Shown here one piece after another: positions 61,384-64,000 of a DNA stretch of 64,000 bases (position 1 is the stretch's first letter; the number at the start of each line of letters is the position of its first letter). Origin of the DNA: Romboutsia weinsteinii. Its GTDB lineage: Bacteria > Bacillota > Clostridia > Peptostreptococcales > Peptostreptococcaceae. The notes beneath the pieces were generated by a model. That model did not search any database. It was not told the DNA's origin and saw nothing but the letters and a program-made list of their open reading frames with translations. The stretch is from the NCBI RefSeq assembly GCF_002250835.2, contig NZ_NOJY02000011.1:1-64000 (forward strand), written 5' to 3'. The position numbers and the translations under genes were made by a program.

Positions 61384-61890
61384 ATGGATAAAAACAATAA
61401 AAAGAAATATATATTTGTGGTAATAATAATTACTTTTCTAATAATAGGAGCCTTTAAAGTAAGAGAGTATTATATTTTAAAAGATTGCTTTGTATTTTCT
61501 AAAGATAATATAGTTTCAGTGTGGACTTCTAAAAAAGGTACATATTCTCATAAATATAATTCTCATATATCTGAAGAAGATATGTCTCATTTAAGTAAAC
61601 TATTAACAAGTGCAAAATTAGAAAAATCTAGTATTAAAGAAGCTCCCCCTAGCAGTGTGTTAATATATTTGGATGGTTATATTAAAGATGACAAAGATGA
61701 TGGCTTTTCAATTGAGTACAAAAGAAGTCTATACCTAGGCAAAATAAATAATGAGAAAATGTATGTTATTTTAGAAGTAAACAAACTTAGAGATGATAAT
61801 AGTTTCAATATGAAAAACATTGCACAAAAATTTTACACTATTAATTCGAAAGAATTAGTAAAACTTATAGAAAAGATAGATAGTAAGTAA
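61384..61890 (+). CDS. Hypothetical membrane-anchored protein
   Basis: 168 residues. A Lys-rich N-terminus and single helix (KKKYIFVVIIITFLIIGAF) anchor it in the membrane, and a soluble extracytoplasmic domain of about 140 residues follows (FSIEYKRSLYLGKINNEKMYVI). AGGAG lies 10 nt before ATG 61384; an ATG at 61351 has no site. Family not recognised. The lipoprotein gene after it is similar in scale and may be functionally linked. Confidence 0.65.
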   Translation: MDKNNKKKYIFVVIIITFLIIGAFKVREYYILKDCFVFSKDNIVSVWTSKKGTYSHKYNSHISEEDMSHLSKLLTSAKLEKSSIKEAPPSSVLIYLDGYIKDDKDDGFSIEYKRSLYLGKINNEKMYVILEVNKLRDDNSFNMKNIAQKFYTINSKELVKLIEKIDSK

Positions 61891-61957
61891 TCAAATATAT
61901 ATATAATAAAGTTCTGTTAGATAATTTTATGATTAGTTAAACAAAGGAGGATAAGTA

Positions 61958-62371
61958 GTGAAAAAACATAAAATATTTATATTTAGTTTTGTTTTGTCAG
62001 CCTTATTTTTAATTGGCTGTGATAAAGTAATATATAAAGATATAGATTTACCATCATTGGAAGACATAGAAAGTATTGAAATAACTGGTGGAGAATCAAA
62101 ATTTGCAAGTGATGATAAAAATATAATTTTAAAATTAATCGAAAATATGAGTAATGCAACAATTACAAATAAAGAAAGCGTACAAGATGTACCTAATCAA
62201 GAGAAATATATAAAAATCAACTTAATTACTAAAGAATATACAAGTACCTTTTTTGTGTATTGGGAGGATAGCAAATTATATTTAGAACAACCATATGTTG
62301 GTATTTATTTAGCTGATACTAGCTTAAATGAAGTAATAAATGGAATATACGATTTTAAATTTAAAGATTAA
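61958..62371 (+). CDS. Small lipoprotein, DUF5301-like
   Basis: 137 residues starting at GTG 61958 after AAAGGAGG. The signal peptide ends at lipobox LFLIGC (C21). The mature domain opens DIDLPSLEDIESIEITGGE and closes with LYLEQPYVGIYLADTSLNEVI. This fits the small DUF5301 lipoprotein family of Firmicutes, function unknown. The gap of 67 bp to the preceding membrane protein suggests co-transcription. Confidence 0.7.
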   Translation: MKKHKIFIFSFVLSALFLIGCDKVIYKDIDLPSLEDIESIEITGGESKFASDDKNIILKLIENMSNATITNKESVQDVPNQEKYIKINLITKEYTSTFFVYWEDSKLYLEQPYVGIYLADTSLNEVINGIYDFKFKD

Positions 62372-62459
62372 TAAACGTAGAATAAAAGATATTTTCATAT
62401 AATGTTCACAACTTAGGTAAACTGAAAAAAGTTATAACTATTAGTGGTAATTAAAAAAG

Positions 62460-62505
62460 ATGGCTAGATATTGATATGTTTTCAATACTTCTAGCCATTT
62501 TTTTA
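62460..62505. terminator. Bidirectional terminator between convergent genes
   Basis: ATGGCTAGA (62460-62468) pairs with TCTAGCCAT (62490-62498), with inner ATTGA/TCAAT. T-runs follow on both strands, serving the lipoprotein gene and the Rrf2 gene. Confidence 0.85.
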
Positions 62506-62530
62506 GTATTTATCATAAAGTAAAATAACA

Positions 62531-63034
62531 TTATTTCTTTGTATTTTTAAACCATTCAATCGTTGCTTCTTCCATCTCTTTTGGAAGTATATTATTATAC
62601 ACTTGATTATGTAACCACTGTAATGTCTTGCTATTTAAATATTTTTTCATTTCATTTTCAGCTTCTAACATTACTACCTTTATTAAACAAGGACACTTAG
62701 TATGTGTCTCTGGTAAATTATTTTTATCTAGTAATACATTATTTTGTCTTATCTCTGCACATTGGAAAAAATCTTCACTTCCCTCTACAGCTTCTACAAC
62801 ATCCCAAAATGTAATCTCATCTGCACTACGAGCAAGTGTATATCCACCTTTTACTCCTGGTACAGATTTTATTATTTTAGCTTTACTTAATCTTGCATAT
62901 ACCTTAGACAAATAGCTTTCTGATATCCCTTGAAATGTTGCTAAATCTCTAATTCCAATCGATTTTCCCTCTTCTACATTAACCATATATAGTAAACAAT
63001 GTAGTGCATATTCTACTCCTACTGAAAATTTCAT
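62531..63034 (-). CDS. Rrf2 family transcriptional regulator (probable iron-sulfur sensor)
   Basis: 167 residues. The Rrf2 winged helix is MKFSVGVEYALHCLLYM with SIGIRDLATFQGISESYLSK and the hallmark VPGVKGGYTLAR. The cluster region carries C92 in FFQCAEIR and C114/C116 in HTKCPC, spacing suited to an Fe-S cluster as in IscR/NsrR. It probably senses redox, nitric oxide or iron state. It is divergent from an FMN-binding protein and a ferredoxin, its likely targets. Confidence 0.9.
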   Translation of the reverse strand: MKFSVGVEYALHCLLYMVNVEEGKSIGIRDLATFQGISESYLSKVYARLSKAKIIKSVPGVKGGYTLARSADEITFWDVVEAVEGSEDFFQCAEIRQNNVLLDKNNLPETHTKCPCLIKVVMLEAENEMKKYLNSKTLQWLHNQVYNNILPKEMEEATIEWFKNTKK

Positions 63035-63068
63035 TTAATTTTACGCTCCTTAAAAAAATAATATCTTT

Positions 63069-63097
63069 ATCATACATTATTATTAAATTTGATTCAA
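63069..63097 (-). promoter_or_regulatory. Predicted rrf2 promoter
   Basis: Minus strand TTGAAT (-35, 63092-63097), exact 17-bp spacer, TATGAT (-10, 63069-63074). AAGGAGCG follows at 63045-63052. Confidence 0.7.
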
Positions 63098-63132
63098 GAC
63101 ACCTTACTTACATTAAGCTTAAAATGATATGT

Positions 63133-63210
63133 TTAGCAACAGGCAGATCCATTTTGTCCACATGTTGGCGAACTACTTAAACAACATAAAGCGAATTTTT
63201 TTGTTGACAC
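63133..63210 (-). CDS. Possible 25-residue Cys-rich peptide
   Basis: GTG 63210 opens a frame with five Cys in 25 residues, ending SPTCGQNGSACC-stop at 63133. There is no clear ribosome binding site. It lies between the divergent Rrf2 and FMN-protein genes, upstream of the rrf2 promoter. It could be a leader-like peptide, a decayed gene end, or chance. Confidence 0.25.
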   Translation of the reverse strand: MSTKKFALCCLSSSPTCGQNGSACC

Positions 63211-63268
63211 ATGAAAAAAATTATTATAATATAATTAGAGACAATATCTATCGACGATACTAAGTATC
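63204..63268 (+). promoter_or_regulatory. Promoter and palindromes before the FMN-protein/ferredoxin genes
   Basis: TTGACA (63204-63209), then TAATAT at 17-bp spacing (63227-63232). Downstream overlap two palindromes, TATCGACGATA (63249-63259) and GATACTAAGTATC (63256-63268), a plausible Rrf2-type operator over the transcription start. Confidence 0.6.
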
Positions 63269-63291
63269 TATAATTCAAGGAGGAATATAAA

Positions 63292-63663
63292 ATGTTTACA
63301 GAAAAATTTTTAGAAGTTTTAAATAATGAGGGAGTTGTTTCTATTGTTACTTGTGCAAATAATGAGGCTCATGTGTCAAATACATGGAATAGCTATCTAG
63401 TTATTGTAGAAGGAAATAAAATATTAATTCCAGCTGCTGCAATGATAAACACAGAAAGTAATATAAATATTAATCCTAATGTTAAATTAACGCTAGGTAG
63501 CCATGAAGTAATGGGATATAGATATATGGGAACTGGATTTTTACTTGAAGGAACTGCTAGGTTCTTAAAAGATGGGGATAACTTCAAAATGATGATAGAT
63601 AAGTTTCCTTTCTTAACAAGAGTTTTAGAAATCACAGTTGACTCTTGTAAACAAACTTTATAA
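63292..63663 (+). CDS. Pyridoxamine 5'-phosphate oxidase-like FMN-binding protein
   Basis: 123 residues, a single split-barrel domain. FTEKFLEVLNNEGVVSIVTC starts the barrel, ILIPAAAMINTESNI is a core strand region, and GTGFLLEGTARFLKDGDNF is the dimer strand. Such small flavoproteins reduce small molecules or carry electrons. The site AAGGAGG precedes ATG 63292. The ferredoxin gene starts 14 bp after its stop. Confidence 0.83.
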   Translation: MFTEKFLEVLNNEGVVSIVTCANNEAHVSNTWNSYLVIVEGNKILIPAAAMINTESNININPNVKLTLGSHEVMGYRYMGTGFLLEGTARFLKDGDNFKMMIDKFPFLTRVLEITVDSCKQTL

Positions 63664-63676
63664 GGGAGATTATACT

Positions 63677-63853
63677 ATGCCTAGAATAATTGATAAATCT
63701 AAATGTGTAGCTTGCGGAACCTGTGAAAGAGTATGTAAGGTCGGATGTATAACACAATTAGAAGATAAAAAAAGAACAATAAATCCATCAGCTTGTGTGG
63801 ATTGTGGAGCATGCCAACTTGCTTGCCCTAAGAAATGCATATCTCAAAACTAG
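63677..63853 (+). CDS. 2[4Fe-4S] ferredoxin
   Basis: 58 residues with two complete cluster motifs, CVACGTCERVCKVGC and CVDCGACQLACPKKC. The second is canonical C-x2-C-x2-C-x3-CP; the first lacks the Pro (CKVG). ATG 63677 follows AAGGGAG; the open frame reaches 63638 inside the previous gene. It is probably the electron donor of the adjacent FMN protein, and ferredoxin is also the expected donor of the reductase at 10538. Confidence 0.92.
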   Translation: MPRIIDKSKCVACGTCERVCKVGCITQLEDKKRTINPSACVDCGACQLACPKKCISQN

Positions 63854-63908
63854 TTTAATAATATAGTTACTAATTAAACCATAGATATAACTGTAACTAA
63901 AAAAATAA

Positions 63909-63948
63909 AAAGATAGCTACCCTAATTCACTTAAAGGTAACTATCTTT
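63909..63948 (-). terminator. Terminator between the ferredoxin and the gene at the right edge
   Basis: AAAGATAG.TACC (63909-63921) pairs with GGTA.CTATCTTT (63936-63948). The odd position is U-G in minus RNA, whose tail is T-rich. It can also serve the plus strand. Confidence 0.7.
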
Positions 63949-63966
63949 GTTTTATATAATTTAAAT

Positions 63967-64000
63967 TTATTTTCTCTTTTTAGTCTTATTTTTCTTTTTA
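63967..64000 (-). CDS. C-terminal end of a minus-strand gene running out of the window
   Basis: The frame reads KKKNKTKKRK then TAA (63967-63969), open to the window edge. A Lys-rich tail followed by a terminator is typical of a gene end. Too short to identify. Confidence 0.4.
   Translation of the reverse strand, partial: KKKNKTKKRK

Overview
The window is low-GC, spore-former-type Clostridia DNA. The gene families (a DUF2922 protein, a CD3324-type HTH protein, a MASE3-like histidine kinase, a PTS lactose pathway, many GGAGG ribosome binding sites) and the A/T-rich third codon positions fit Peptostreptococcaceae (relatives of Paraclostridium, Romboutsia or Clostridioides). That placement is inference, because no rRNA or tRNA gene is visible. 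It looks like ordinary chromosomal accessory DNA. I see no transposase, integrase, CRISPR array or phage gene.

Layout. 1-0.2 kb: tail of a DUF2922 gene. 0.35-5.9 kb: a nickel-type ABC importer (nikABCDE order on the minus strand) with a hairpin-bearing leader. 5.9-7.6 kb: a DJ-1/PfpI protein and a WYL regulator. 7.7-13.1 kb: a thiol/oxidative-stress block with a CcdA-TlpA fusion, an RclA-like flavoprotein, a thioredoxin reductase lacking the NADPH motif, a DUF2156 protein and thioredoxin. Four near-identical 25-bp promoter-proximal boxes tie this block together. 13.3-17.5 kb: a secreted alpha/beta hydrolase, an 886-bp gap with a dense cluster of stem-loops, and an orphan histidine kinase. 17.7-21.9 kb: an AraC regulator and a response regulator/ABC/histidine kinase operon of the peptide-antibiotic type. 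22-24.5 kb: two intact surface- or spore-like proteins among decayed response regulator, TVP38 and histidine kinase genes.

24.5-31.7 kb: a lactose/6-phospho-galactoside operon (lacG, lacF, lacE plus a secreted clan GH-A glycosidase), with a divergent DeoR repressor and a HAD phosphatase. 31.9-35.3 kb: a PadR-controlled ABC-2 exporter with three operator palindromes. 35.4-45.7 kb: an acetyltransferase-methyltransferase fusion, a CD3324-family protein, a PAP2 phosphatase, two HSL-type esterases, beta-phosphoglucomutase, a GH3 enzyme and an AraC-GH39 fusion. 45.8-50.4 kb: a MATE pump with an attenuator-like leader, then blaI, a short blaR1 and vanZ. 50.5-58.6 kb: a metallo-beta-lactamase-fold protein and three regulator plus alpha/beta-hydrolase cassettes ending in a shared hairpin family. 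59-64 kb: a MATE pump divergent from its MerR regulator, small lipoprotein or membrane proteins, and an Rrf2 regulator divergent from an FMN-binding protein and a ferredoxin.

The main themes are local regulators paired with their target (PadR, MerR, TetR, Crp, LacR, BlaI), transport and detoxification, and scavenging of sugars. Many genes have an upstream in-frame start codon that lies inside the Shine-Dalgarno sequence of the real start. I trimmed these and explain each case.
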